This document shows positions 9,638-18,928 of a DNA stretch of 64,000 nucleotides, piece by piece. A program made the position numbers and the translations under genes. Positions within the stretch are counted from its first letter, which is position 1; each line of letters opens with the position of its first letter. Source of the stretch: Candidatus Legionella polyplacis (GTDB taxonomy: Bacteria > Pseudomonadota > Gammaproteobacteria > Legionellales > Legionellaceae); the NCBI RefSeq assembly GCF_002776555.1, contig NZ_CP021497.1:248001-312000 (forward strand), given 5' to 3'. Under the pieces are notes generated by a model. That model saw nothing but the letters and a program-made list of their open reading frames with translations. It was not told where the DNA came from and made no database searches.

Positions 9638-10600
9638 TTAACATCTATTAAAATCAAAAGACATAACATCAGAAATTTTTGAATATCCTAATTTTAATGC
9701 TAATAATCTATCAATACCAATAGCAACACCACTACATACTGGCAGTCCAAACTCCAATGCTTTTAAAAATCTATAATCAACTTCTAATAAATCCAAACCC
9801 ATTTTTTTTCTATTTATTAAATTCATATTAAACCTATGAATATGAGCATTCAAATCAATTAATTCATTAAACCCATTTGCTAATTCAACACCTTTAAAAT
9901 AAATCTCAAATCTTTTAGCAAAACCTTCTTTATCAACTTGAGCTAATAAAGCCTGTGATAAAGGAAAATCATATATTGCTACTGGTTCATCTATCTCTTT
10001 AGTAAAATTAGGAACCACAACATGTGTCATTAATAAATATAAACACTGATCACGATCAATAATATCCTTACCATAAAAAACAGATTCTAAATTATTCTTC
10101 TGTAAAATCCATTTTAAATCATCTATAGATGATGATATAGGATCTATATCACAATAATCTATAAAAATCTGTTTATAACTTTTTTTAACTAATCTATTAC
10201 ATGATAAAAATACTTTTAAAAAAAATTCAACCTCATCTAAAAGTTGATAATGATTTATATTTAAACAGTACCATTCAAGTAATGTAAATTCAGGATTATG
10301 CCAATTACCAATCTCATTATCTCTAAAAACACGAGCTATTTGAAATATAGATCCACTACCAAATGCTAATAATCTTTTCATATGATATTCAGGAGATGAT
10401 TGCAAATAAACAAATTTTGAACAAGAACGTGCCCTAATATTTTCTATATATACATCAGTAACTCCAAAATGACTTAAAATCGGAGTTTCCACTTCTAAAT
10501 ATCCCTTTTCATAAAAAAATTTTCTAATCTTCATCAAAAATTTTGCTCTTACACGCAAAACCTCCATACTAGATGATGGCTGCCAATCAATATCTTTCAT
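9638..10600 (-). CDS. epmA: EpmA, elongation factor P beta-lysine ligase
   Basis: A free-standing class II LysRS-like enzyme (also PoxA/GenX) that attaches beta-lysine to EF-P, helping ribosomes through polyproline. At 320 aa it has the catalytic core only, without the tRNA anticodon-binding domain of LysS. Recognisable parts are WQPSSSMEVLRVRA at the N-terminus, SPEYHMKRLL, motif 2 HNPEFTLLEWY, and motif 3 GVAIGIDRLLAL. It follows sufT by 28 bases on the same strand, and mdh follows it. Partners efp and epmB are not in the window. Confidence 0.93.
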   Translation of the reverse strand: MKDIDWQPSSSMEVLRVRAKFLMKIRKFFYEKGYLEVETPILSHFGVTDVYIENIRARSCSKFVYLQSSPEYHMKRLLAFGSGSIFQIARVFRDNEIGNWHNPEFTLLEWYCLNINHYQLLDEVEFFLKVFLSCNRLVKKSYKQIFIDYCDIDPISSSIDDLKWILQKNNLESVFYGKDIIDRDQCLYLLMTHVVVPNFTKEIDEPVAIYDFPLSQALLAQVDKEGFAKRFEIYFKGVELANGFNELIDLNAHIHRFNMNLINRKKMGLDLLEVDYRFLKALEFGLPVCSGVAIGIDRLLALKLGYSKISDVMSFDFNRC

Positions 10601-10628
10601 TACATATAAATAAAAAAATTACATTATT

Positions 10629-10934
10629 TTAATCAAAAATATCTAACTCTAATCGCGCAATCTTAGACATTCTATTTTTAGTCCAAGGAGGATCCCAAAC
10701 TAATTTAACCTCACAAGAATCTATATCAACTGCACTAATTATTTTATTTTTTACCATAGATGGAAAAAAATGTGCCATAGGACATGATGGAGTTGTTAAT
10801 GTCATTTCAATACAAACATTCTTTTTTTCATCAATCAAAATATTATATATCAATCCCAAATCATAAATATTAATAGAAATTTCTGGATCTATAATTGTTT
10901 TTAATACATTAATGATTTCATTTTTTAATGACAT
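10629..10934 (-). CDS. sufT: SufT, Fe-S cluster maturation protein (MIP18/DUF59 family)
   Basis: A small accessory factor of Fe-S assembly. The 101 aa carry the DUF59 fold with IDPEISINIYDLGLIY near the N-terminus. The conserved Cys 51 lies in TTPSCPM, and the C-terminal WDPPWTKNRMS is also conserved. It is the last gene of the suf operon, 22 bases after sufU. Such stand-alone DUF59 proteins are typical of suf operons that also carry sufU. No enzymatic activity is implied. Confidence 0.88.
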   Translation of the reverse strand: MSLKNEIINVLKTIIDPEISINIYDLGLIYNILIDEKKNVCIEMTLTTPSCPMAHFFPSMVKNKIISAVDIDSCEVKLVWDPPWTKNRMSKIARLELDIFD

Positions 10935-10956
10935 ACACTATACACCTATTTAAAAT

Positions 10957-11397
10957 TTATAAACTCATTCTATCTATAAGAATTTTATTTAAAGCATTCC
11001 ATGCTAATATAGCACATTTTATTCTGGAAGGATGATATTTTATTCCCGACAATACAGCAAGTTTACCTGGTATTTCTTTATCTATTATTCTATTAATTAA
11101 CATATTATAGACCGTATTAAATAATTTATGAGCTTGAAAAATACTTTTTTTTAATACAAGATCTGTCATTAATGATGCAGAAGCTTTAGATATAGCACAA
11201 CCTATTCCTAAAAAACTAATTTTTTCTATCACTTTTTGATTACTTTTGAAAAACTTTAAATATATCATTAAAGAATCACCACAAAAAGGATTATAACCTT
11301 TAACTTTTATATCATAATTTACCATCTCATAATAATTATGAGGATATTTATTATGATCCATTATCATTTCATGATAAAGTTCAGATAAATTTTTCAT
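10957..11397 (-). CDS. sufU: SufU-like Fe-S assembly protein
   Basis: An IscU-fold protein that accepts sulfur from SufS or carries nascent clusters. The 146 aa keep the ligand set Cys 39 and Asp 41 (NPFCGD), Cys 67 (GIGCAIS) and Cys 128 (RIKCAI). The SufU-specific insert between the second and third cysteines is present. The ATG overlaps the sufS stop as ATGA, so translation is coupled. Without structural comparison I cannot say whether it is a scaffold or a zinc-dependent sulfurtransferase. Confidence 0.9.
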   Translation of the reverse strand: MKNLSELYHEMIMDHNKYPHNYYEMVNYDIKVKGYNPFCGDSLMIYLKFFKSNQKVIEKISFLGIGCAISKASASLMTDLVLKKSIFQAHKLFNTVYNMLINRIIDKEIPGKLAVLSGIKYHPSRIKCAILAWNALNKILIDRMSL

Positions 11398-12620
11398 TTA
11401 AAAAAACTCTTAACTCTAGATAAAGATTCTATTAAAAAATCAATTTCTTCTGTAGTATTATAAAAAGATAAAGAAATACGAGTTGTAGAAGACAAACCTA
11501 AAAAACTCATTAATGGCATAGCACAATGATGACCGCTTCTTACCGCTATACCATAACTATCTAACATAGTATCAATATCATGAGAATGTATTGTTTTGTG
11601 TACAAAAGAAATAATAGGTACTTTATTAAAAGATGTACCAATTATACTAAATTCATTATTTAATGAACTCATAGCATTAATTAAATATCTTAATAAATAT
11701 GATTCATAATCTACAATCAAATTTATATCTAAAGAAGTAAAATAATCAATAGCTGATCCTAATCCAATTACCCCAGATATATTTTGCGTACCTGACTCAA
11801 ATTTATAAGGCAAAGAAGCATATTCCACATCCTTAATTGTAACAGAATTTATCATTCTACCACCATACTGATATGGAACCATATCATCCAATAAACATTC
11901 TTTACCCCATAAAATTCCTACTCCAGTAGGCCCATACACTTTATGACCAGAAAATACATAAAAATCACAATCTAAACGTTTGACATCAATTGGCATATGA
12001 GGAACTGCTTGAGTTCCATCTATCAATACAAATGCACCATACGAATGAGCCATTTCAATCATTTCACATATAGGATTTATTGTACCTAAAACATTTGAAA
12101 CATGTATTAAAGATACAAACATGGTATTTTCATTAAGTTTTTTTTCATAATCTTCTAAAGCAATTTCTCCGCAACTTGAAATTGAAATCGCCCTTAACTT
12201 AGCTCCAGTCTTTTTACATACAATCTGCCAAGGAACAATATTAGAATGATGTTCCATATATGTAATTAAAATTTCTTTAGAAGAAGAAATTCTAGACAAC
12301 AAAAAACTTTCTGCTACTAAATTAATTGCCTCTGTTGCTCCTTTAACAAAAATACATTCCTTCACCGAATAAGCATTTATAAACATTTTTACTTTTCTTC
12401 TCACATCTTCAAATTGTCTTGTAGCCTCATATCCTAACGTATGCATAGATCTATGTATATTAGAATTACCAGATGAATAAAATGAAACCATATTATCAAT
12501 AACAGATTTTGGCTTATGAGTAGTTGCAGCATTATCCAAATAAACTAAATTATTATTATTAACTCTCTGATTAATAGCAGGAAAATCTTTTCTAACAATT
12601 TTTACATTTATAGATTTCAC
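11394..12620 (-). CDS. sufS: SufS cysteine desulfurase
   Basis: PLP enzyme that takes sulfur from cysteine for Fe-S cluster assembly. Its 408 aa match the family. PLP-binding Lys 227 is in FSGHKVYGP, and the persulfide Cys 366 is in RSGHHCAMP, the group II arrangement. The start is GTG (12618-12620), preceded six bases upstream by GAGG in an AGAGAGGAT stretch. The stop is TGA and overlaps the sufU start. Confidence 0.96.
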   Translation of the reverse strand: MKSINVKIVRKDFPAINQRVNNNNLVYLDNAATTHKPKSVIDNMVSFYSSGNSNIHRSMHTLGYEATRQFEDVRRKVKMFINAYSVKECIFVKGATEAINLVAESFLLSRISSSKEILITYMEHHSNIVPWQIVCKKTGAKLRAISISSCGEIALEDYEKKLNENTMFVSLIHVSNVLGTINPICEMIEMAHSYGAFVLIDGTQAVPHMPIDVKRLDCDFYVFSGHKVYGPTGVGILWGKECLLDDMVPYQYGGRMINSVTIKDVEYASLPYKFESGTQNISGVIGLGSAIDYFTSLDINLIVDYESYLLRYLINAMSSLNNEFSIIGTSFNKVPIISFVHKTIHSHDIDTMLDSYGIAVRSGHHCAMPLMSFLGLSSTTRISLSFYNTTEEIDFLIESLSRVKSFFK

Positions 12621-12626
12621 TTATAT

Positions 12627-12630
12627 CCTC
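12627..12630 (-). promoter_or_regulatory. Shine-Dalgarno site for sufS
   Basis: The minus strand has GAGG within GAGAGAGGAT, six bases before the GTG start at 12618-12620. It supports the GTG start, which keeps the family's N-terminus. Confidence 0.6.
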
Positions 12631-12656
12631 TCTCACAAAACAATTTTTCTTACATT

Positions 12657-13964
12657 TCATATATAAATATCTATTAACTTATAAAACCAATCCAAAATAT
12701 ATTGGTTTGATATTAATTGAAAATTTTCTTTAATAAAAGCCTGTATTAAATAATCCCTAGCCATTATATCTTTTATTCCTCTAGTTAATAAATAAAATAA
12801 AGCATCATCATCAATTTTTCCTACAGTAGCACCATGAGAACAAAATATATCATTAGTTAATATATTCAATTGAGGACTTGTATGTAATTTCGCATTATCA
12901 GATAATAATAAATTTTTATTATATTGTTTTGCAACATTAAATTTTAAATACTTAGATATAATCACTTTATCATTAAAAACTGCTCTGGAATTATCAAATA
13001 AAACACCCCTATGATTTTGTTCGCTTTCACACTGAGAAACATTATGATGTACAATAGTAAAATTATTTATATCCTGTTTTTTTTTAATTACATAAATTCC
13101 GTTCAATAAACATCTAGACTTTTCTTCATCTAAATATACATTAATACTATTTCGAACTAACTTACCTCCAAAATTTAAAGAATGATGTTCAAAAACACTT
13201 TCTCTTTTTTGCTTAATAAAAAAATGATTAATATGAAAAGATCGATTACTATCTCGTTGACATTTATAATAAAAAAACTTTGAATTTTCATTCATATATA
13301 TTTCAGTAACACTATTTGTAGTGTAACAAGATTTATTATCTCCAGAATAACATTCTAATAAAGATAATTCACTTCCTTTTTCTAATACAATTATATTACG
13401 ACCACAAATAATTTGATTATCTTTATCTTGAGTATAAAATATTGAAATGGGTTCTTTTAATTGAACAAACGATGGTATATATAATAAAAAACCAGAATTT
13501 AATAACCCAATATTCAAAGCATGAAAACTATTATTACATTTAAATATTTTACTTAAATACGGTTGAACTTTTTGTGGATATTTTTTAATCGCCTCAAACA
13601 AAGGCATAAATAAAACATTATCAGGTAAATATTTATCTATATCTTTTTGATTATTCAATAAATATCCATTTCCAATATTTATCTTTAAGTTACATAACGT
13701 AAAATTTGAAATAAATATATTTTGCATATTACAATCATTTTTAACTAATCCTAAAAACTTATATTTCAAAAAAGATTCAACTAAAGAAAATTTCCAATCA
13801 TTATTTAAATTAACAAAAAACTTATATTCAATGAATTTTTCCAATCCATCTTTTTGTAATTTTAATAACCAAGGAATATCAAAAGAATTCTTATTAATTT
13901 GTCTTTTATAAAAATCAATTATTTCATCTAAAAAAAAATTATTTTTTAAAAAAACTGTATCCAT
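12657..13964 (-). CDS. sufD: SufD, scaffold subunit of the SufBCD complex
   Basis: Partner of SufB and SufC in the cytosolic Fe-S scaffold. The protein is 435 aa. The beta-helix core and C-terminal motifs are clear: NHRGVLFDNSRAVFNDKVII, then LHTSPQLNILTNDIFCSHGATVG and the helical end. Its start overlaps the end of sufC by 26 bases, so it is probably translationally coupled. sufS follows after 36 bases. Confidence 0.93.
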   Translation of the reverse strand: MDTVFLKNNFFLDEIIDFYKRQINKNSFDIPWLLKLQKDGLEKFIEYKFFVNLNNDWKFSLVESFLKYKFLGLVKNDCNMQNIFISNFTLCNLKINIGNGYLLNNQKDIDKYLPDNVLFMPLFEAIKKYPQKVQPYLSKIFKCNNSFHALNIGLLNSGFLLYIPSFVQLKEPISIFYTQDKDNQIICGRNIIVLEKGSELSLLECYSGDNKSCYTTNSVTEIYMNENSKFFYYKCQRDSNRSFHINHFFIKQKRESVFEHHSLNFGGKLVRNSINVYLDEEKSRCLLNGIYVIKKKQDINNFTIVHHNVSQCESEQNHRGVLFDNSRAVFNDKVIISKYLKFNVAKQYNKNLLLSDNAKLHTSPQLNILTNDIFCSHGATVGKIDDDALFYLLTRGIKDIMARDYLIQAFIKENFQLISNQYILDWFYKLIDIYI

Positions 13965-14679
13965 TTTTCTCTATTTCCAAAGAAAGTGATTTTCCTCCAG
14001 TTCTAACAATAGAACCATCTAACAAAATATGAACAAAATCTGGTTCAATATAATCAAGTAACTTCTGATAATGAGTTATTATAATAATAGAACGATTATC
14101 TGATCGCATAAAATTTATTCCTTTAGAAATTACAGATAATGAGTCAATATCTAATCCAGAATCTATTTCATCCAATATTAATAACTTAGGTTCAAGTAAC
14201 ATTGCTTGTAATATCTCATTTTTCTTTTTTTCTCCACCAGAAAAACCCTCATTAATACTTCGATAAAGAAAATCTTCTTTAATATCAAGAAACTTACAGA
14301 TTTCTTTCACTTTTTCAAGAAAATCAAAAGTATCTAATGGATGTTTACCTTTACTCTCTCTTATAGAATTCAATGAAGATTTTAAAAAACTAATATTTGT
14401 CACTCCAGGAATTTCAATTGAATATTGAAAAGATATAAAAACACCAGATCTAGCACGTTCTGATGGAGTTAAAGACAATAAATCACTACCAAAATAAGTA
14501 ACAACACCATTACTCACATAATAATCTGGATGCCCAGATAACGTTTTAACCAAAGTAGTTTTTCCTGAACCATTAGAACCCATAATTACATGAACACTCC
14601 CAGATTTTATATAAAGATTTATATTATTTAAAATTTTCTTATTACCTAAAGAAACACTGAGTTGCATAATTTTCAACAT
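13939..14679 (-). CDS. sufC: SufC, ABC ATPase of the SufBCD complex
   Basis: ATPase that drives conformational change in the SufBCD scaffold. The 246 aa contain Walker A GSNGSGKTT (Lys 40), signature GFSGGEKKKNEI, Walker B LLILDEIDSGLD and switch His in IIITHYQ. It starts four bases after the sufB stop and overlaps sufD. Confidence 0.97.
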   Translation of the reverse strand: MLKIMQLSVSLGNKKILNNINLYIKSGSVHVIMGSNGSGKTTLVKTLSGHPDYYVSNGVVTYFGSDLLSLTPSERARSGVFISFQYSIEIPGVTNISFLKSSLNSIRESKGKHPLDTFDFLEKVKEICKFLDIKEDFLYRSINEGFSGGEKKKNEILQAMLLEPKLLILDEIDSGLDIDSLSVISKGINFMRSDNRSIIIITHYQKLLDYIEPDFVHILLDGSIVRTGGKSLSLEIEKNGYSFFKK

Positions 14680-14683
14680 ATTT

Positions 14684-16126
14684 TTAACCTATTGCTCCTT
14701 CCAAATTAATACCTAATAATTTTGTTGCTTCCACAGCAAACTCCATAGGTAGTTCCTTTAAAACTTTTTTACAATAACCATTTACTATAACAGATATAGA
14801 ATCCTCTAAACTAAGACCTCTTTGTTGACAATAAAACAATTGTTCTTCATTAATTTTAGTAGTCATAGCTTCATGTTCAGTTATAGAACTAGAATTTCTT
14901 ACCTTAATATAAGGAAACGTATAAGCAGAACAGTGATTACCTATCAACAATGAATCACATTGTGTATAATTGCGTGAATTAATGGAATCCTTATCAATAC
15001 TAACTAATCCACGATAAGAATTCTTTGAATATCCAGCACAAATACTTTTAGAAATAATAGTAGATCTAGTACTTTTCCCCAAATGAATCATCTTTGTACC
15101 AGTATCAAATTGCTGATAATTATTGGATAATGCTATTGAATAAAATTCACCAATAGAATTATCTCCTTTTAAAATAACACTAGGATATTTCCATGTTATT
15201 AATGAACCAGTCTCAATTTGAGTCCAAGATATTTTAGAATTATTTCCAAAACACATACCTCTTTTAGTTACAAAATTATAAATCCCACCTTGTCCATTTT
15301 TATTTCCTGGATACCAATTTTGTATTGTAGAATACTTAATCCTAGCGCCATCTAATGCAACTAATTCAACAACAGCAGCATGAAGTTGATTATGATCTCT
15401 TATAGGAGCAGTACATCCTTCTAAATAAGAAACATAACTATTTTTGTCCGCAATAATTAATGTTCTTTCAAATTGACCAATATTAAAAGAATTAATCCTA
15501 AAATATGTTGAAAGCTCCATAGGACAACGAACTCCATTTGGAATATAAACAAATGATCCATCACTAAATACAGCAGAATTAAGAGCAGCATAAAAATTAT
15601 CTTTATAATGCACAACAGAACCTAAATACTTCTTAATTAAATCTGGATAATTTTTAACTGCCTCAGAAAAAGAACAAAAAATAATACCAATACGAGATAA
15701 TTGATCTTTAAAAGTAGTAATCACTGATACACTATCAAATATAGCATCTATAGCTACTCCAGAAAACATTTTTTGCTCACTCAAAGTAATTCCTAATTTT
15801 TTATAAACACGTAATAATTCAGGATCAACTTCTTTTAAATTAGAAAATGATTTTTTTTTAGGAGCCGAATAATAAGAAATATTTTGATAATTAATTTTTG
15901 GAAAATTGATATTTCCCCAATCAGGATGAGATAATGTCTTCCAATAATTAAAAGCATCTAATCTCCATGATAACAAAAAATCAGGCTCTTTTTTTATAGA
16001 AGAAATACGACGTATAACATCTTCATTTAAAGAAGGCTCAAAAGAATCTGTCTCAATTGAAGTTGAAAAACCATGCTTATATTTTTTATTTAAAAAATAA
16101 TTAATTTCTTCATTATTCTCAGACAT
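14684..16126 (-). CDS. sufB: SufB, scaffold subunit of the SufBCD complex
   Basis: Main scaffold on which the Fe-S cluster is assembled. It is 480 aa, near the usual ~495. Typical segments are [21 protein letters not shown] ([17 protein letters not shown]), [20 protein letters not shown], and the C-terminal [20 protein letters not shown] with a conserved acidic/Cys cluster. AGGA lies just before the ATG. It is the first gene of sufBCDSUT. No iscR- or sufR-type regulator precedes it, so the operon may be constitutive here. Confidence 0.97.
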   Translation of the reverse strand: MSENNEEINYFLNKKYKHGFSTSIETDSFEPSLNEDVIRRISSIKKEPDFLLSWRLDAFNYWKTLSHPDWGNINFPKINYQNISYYSAPKKKSFSNLKEVDPELLRVYKKLGITLSEQKMFSGVAIDAIFDSVSVITTFKDQLSRIGIIFCSFSEAVKNYPDLIKKYLGSVVHYKDNFYAALNSAVFSDGSFVYIPNGVRCPMELSTYFRINSFNIGQFERTLIIADKNSYVSYLEGCTAPIRDHNQLHAAVVELVALDGARIKYSTIQNWYPGNKNGQGGIYNFVTKRGMCFGNNSKISWTQIETGSLITWKYPSVILKGDNSIGEFYSIALSNNYQQFDTGTKMIHLGKSTRSTIISKSICAGYSKNSYRGLVSIDKDSINSRNYTQCDSLLIGNHCSAYTFPYIKVRNSSSITEHEAMTTKINEEQLFYCQQRGLSLEDSISVIVNGYCKKVLKELPMEFAVEATKLLGINLEGAIG

Positions 16127-16469
16127 AAAATTCCTAATTTTTAAAAATATTTCTATAAACCAATCACTATAAATTAGTATTAAAAAATAAATTTTTATAA
16201 AGACTTTATATTATTTCATTAAAATGTATTTTAAACTATAAATAACAAAATAACACTTTTTTATAAAAAGATTCTTTATAAAAAAACTAATTATTAATAT
16301 TATCGTTACTTACAATTTTTTATAACAAAAAATTGTCTTACTAAAAATAATAATAATTTAAATAAACTTAATTAAAAATAAAATTTTAATTTTACTAATA
16401 TATAATCACCTAATATATAACTTTTTGTAAAATAAATAAATATAATGAAACAAACTTAAAAATAATTCA
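16127..16469. other. Spacer upstream of the suf operon
   Basis: These 343 bases hold no gene. A 10-bp inverted repeat with loop ATAAC lies at 16312-16336, but such repeats are expected by chance in sequence this AT-rich. No suf regulator gene and no recognisable operator was seen. Confidence 0.6.
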
Positions 16470-16943
16470 CTAATAAAAAATTTTCAAAATTTTATATTGA
16501 ACTATACCATCAGGTACTTTTACAGAAACTATATCTCCTAAAGATTTTCCCAACAAAGATTTCCCAATTGGAGAAATATAAGAAATTTTATTTAATTTAA
16601 TATTAGCTTCATCTTCTCCAACAATTTGATAATTCATTGTTATATTAATAGTCATATTATGAAGACAAACAGTAGATCCAAAAACTACCTTTCCATTATC
16701 TATTAATTTACTAGTATCAATTACTTGAGAATTCATTAATTTTATCTCAATATCTTTAATTTTTTTTTCATTAAAATTTTGTTGCTCACAAGCAGCATGA
16801 TATTCTGCATTTTCCTTTAAATCTCCATGAGCACGAGCTTCAATCAAAGATTCAATAATTTTAGGTCTCTCAATAGTTTTTAAATAATGTAATTGATTTT
16901 TTAATTCTTCCAATCCTTTTATCGTCATAGGATACTTTTTCAT
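16470..16943 (-). CDS. greA: GreA transcript cleavage factor
   Basis: Rescues backtracked RNA polymerase by stimulating RNA cleavage. The 157 aa match the family (158). The N-terminal coiled coil carries the acidic tip residues Asp 41 and Glu 44 in HGDLKENAEYH, and the C-terminal FKBP-like domain ends with SPIGKSLLGKSLGD. A full GGAGGT (16949-16954) sits five bases before the ATG, an unusually strong ribosome site for this genome. It is monocistronic, with long empty spacers on both sides. Confidence 0.97.
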   Translation of the reverse strand: MKKYPMTIKGLEELKNQLHYLKTIERPKIIESLIEARAHGDLKENAEYHAACEQQNFNEKKIKDIEIKLMNSQVIDTSKLIDNGKVVFGSTVCLHNMTINITMNYQIVGEDEANIKLNKISYISPIGKSLLGKSLGDIVSVKVPDGIVQYKILKIFY

Positions 16944-17405
16944 TATTTACCTCCAAAATCCTAAATTTTATAACAAAATATAAAATATATTGTCTCAAAC
17001 ACTTCAATTCCATTACAAAATAAATTCATATAATGTATAAAAAACATTTAAAATAAATTAATTTAATGCAAAACATAAATAAAATTTGTTTTAATTAAAT
17101 ATCAATTAATATTACTAATAATTTATTAAATACTTTGCAATAAAATATCTTAAAATTAATTTTTTTTAAATAATAGTTTTAAATTTCAAAATATTTAATT
17201 TAAATCAAATACTTGTAATAAGTTTTATTAATAATCCAACTTTTACTTAAAATAATAACCTACTAAGTCAATATAAAAATTAAATAAAAAGAATAAAATA
17301 TTTTTCTCAAATAATTGTATTATAAATGTATTACAGCTATAATTTAACATAAATTAATACTGATTTATAAAATAATAAAAAATACTATCTTTCTAATAAA
17401 TATAT
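16944..17405. other. Divergent spacer between greA and pepA
   Basis: These 462 bases of A/T-rich sequence hold the greA ribosome site at its left edge and the likely pepA promoter at 17315-17343. Nothing else is recognisable. Confidence 0.6.
17315..17343 (+). promoter_or_regulatory. Putative sigma-70 promoter of pepA
   Basis: TTGTAT (17315-17320), 17 bases, then a perfect TATAAT (17338-17343). Transcription would begin near 17350, about 55 bases before the pepA ATG. A consensus -10 alone means little in A/T sequence; the spacing and the -35 make this one better than background. Confidence 0.5.
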
Positions 17406-18899
17406 ATGAACTATGAAATTATTGACAAACCATCATTAAAATCTAGTGAATGTTTAATTATCGGACTTCTATCTGATGTAGAATTTCCAAAATTTATAAA
17501 AAAAATAAATAAAGATAATTCAAATATTATAACAACATTACAAAATAAAATTAAAGAAAAAACAAAATATATATGGCAACATAATATAGAAAATACAAGT
17601 TTAATGCTAATAAATTGCGGAAAAGAAAATTTATTTAATGAAAATCAATTTAATAAATGCTTATTAAATATTAACCTTAATTTATCCTATTATAATTTTT
17701 CTTCATCAACTATATATTTACCAAATATAAAAAATAAAAACCAAAATTGGCAAATACAGCAAACCATTTTAGAAATAGAAAACTACTTTTACGAAGCAAT
17801 AAATTTTAAAATAAAAAATAAAACTGATTCCAAAAAATCACTAAAAACAATAAGATTGTGTTTTCAAAACGTACAAACTAATATAATAAATATTAGTATA
17901 TCTATAGCAGATGGAATAAAATTCTCACGTACTTTATCAGATTTGCCATCAAATAAATGTACTCCATATCATATAGGATACAAATCCAAAAATTTAGAAA
18001 AAACATACAAACAAATAACAACAAAAATCATAAAAGAAAAAGAAATAGAAAAAATAGGAATGAGATTACTTACTTGTGTATCAAAAGGAAGTACAGAAAA
18101 ACCTTGCTTTATTGAAATCAAATACACTGGATCTAAAAAGATTAACACTAAACCAATAATACTAGTTGGAAAAGGAATAACATTTGATTCAGGTGGAATA
18201 TCACTGAAACCTGCAAACTTTATGGATGAAATGAAATACGATATGACAGGAGCATCATGTGTTTTAGGAGTAATAAAAGCTTGTGCAAATCTTAATTTAC
18301 CAATCAACATAATTGGATTAATTGCAAGTGCAGAAAATATGCCAAGTGGATCTGCTATGAAACCAGGAGATATCATTAAAAGTTTATCCGGAAAAACAAT
18401 TGAAATTACAAATACTGATGCAGAAGGAAGATTGATATTAGCCGATACTTTAACATATGCCGAACGTTTTAATCCAGAAATAGTTATTGATATAGCAACT
18501 CTAACAGGAGCGATAATAACTGCACTTGGAAATGTATATTCTGGATTCATGACAAATGATGAAATACTCGCAAAACAAATAATATATGCTTCTGAAGAAA
18601 TAAATGATAAAATTTGGAGATTACCAATAGATGATGAACAATACAAAAAATATTTAAAAAGTTCTCTCGCAGATATGGTAAACTCTCCAAAAAACGATCG
18701 AAATGCAGGAGCAATCACTGCAGCATGTTTTTTATCTAAATTTACTAAAAATTACCGTTGGGCTCATATAGATATTGCTGGAACTGCATGGAAAACCAAA
18801 AATAACAAAAATATATCTACAGGAAGACCTGTAGCATTACTAGTACAATTTCTATATAACATAGCATTACAAAGTACCAATGAATTAAAATTATTATAA
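17406..18899 (+). CDS. pepA: Leucyl aminopeptidase (M17 family)
   Basis: Dinuclear-metal cytosolic aminopeptidase that frees N-terminal residues from peptides. The 497 aa match the family (503). The catalytic half is intact: Lys 256 and Asp 261 in VGKGITFDSGG, Asp 279 in YDMTGA, Asp 338 and Glu 340 in NTDAEGR, with Arg 342 beside them. The N-terminal domain is far more diverged and Lys/Asn-rich than the C-terminal one. It is convergent with murJ, with a 29-base gap. Confidence 0.96.
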   Translation: MNYEIIDKPSLKSSECLIIGLLSDVEFPKFIKKINKDNSNIITTLQNKIKEKTKYIWQHNIENTSLMLINCGKENLFNENQFNKCLLNINLNLSYYNFSSSTIYLPNIKNKNQNWQIQQTILEIENYFYEAINFKIKNKTDSKKSLKTIRLCFQNVQTNIINISISIADGIKFSRTLSDLPSNKCTPYHIGYKSKNLEKTYKQITTKIIKEKEIEKIGMRLLTCVSKGSTEKPCFIEIKYTGSKKINTKPIILVGKGITFDSGGISLKPANFMDEMKYDMTGASCVLGVIKACANLNLPINIIGLIASAENMPSGSAMKPGDIIKSLSGKTIEITNTDAEGRLILADTLTYAERFNPEIVIDIATLTGAIITALGNVYSGFMTNDEILAKQIIYASEEINDKIWRLPIDDEQYKKYLKSSLADMVNSPKNDRNAGAITAACFLSKFTKNYRWAHIDIAGTAWKTKNNKNISTGRPVALLVQFLYNIALQSTNELKLL

Positions 18900-18928
18900 A
18901 TAATAATAATTTATATAAAAAAAATAAA

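Noticed and set aside
16312..16336. 10-bp inverted repeat upstream of sufB as a regulatory operator
   Set aside because: All but two pairs are A-T, its length is within chance expectation, and no regulator is encoded nearby.
17969..18718. A 249-codon open frame antisense to pepA
   Set aside because: It lies wholly within the conserved catalytic half of pepA on the other strand. Its translation is a hydrophobic shadow with no recognisable motif, and pepA has intact active-site residues.
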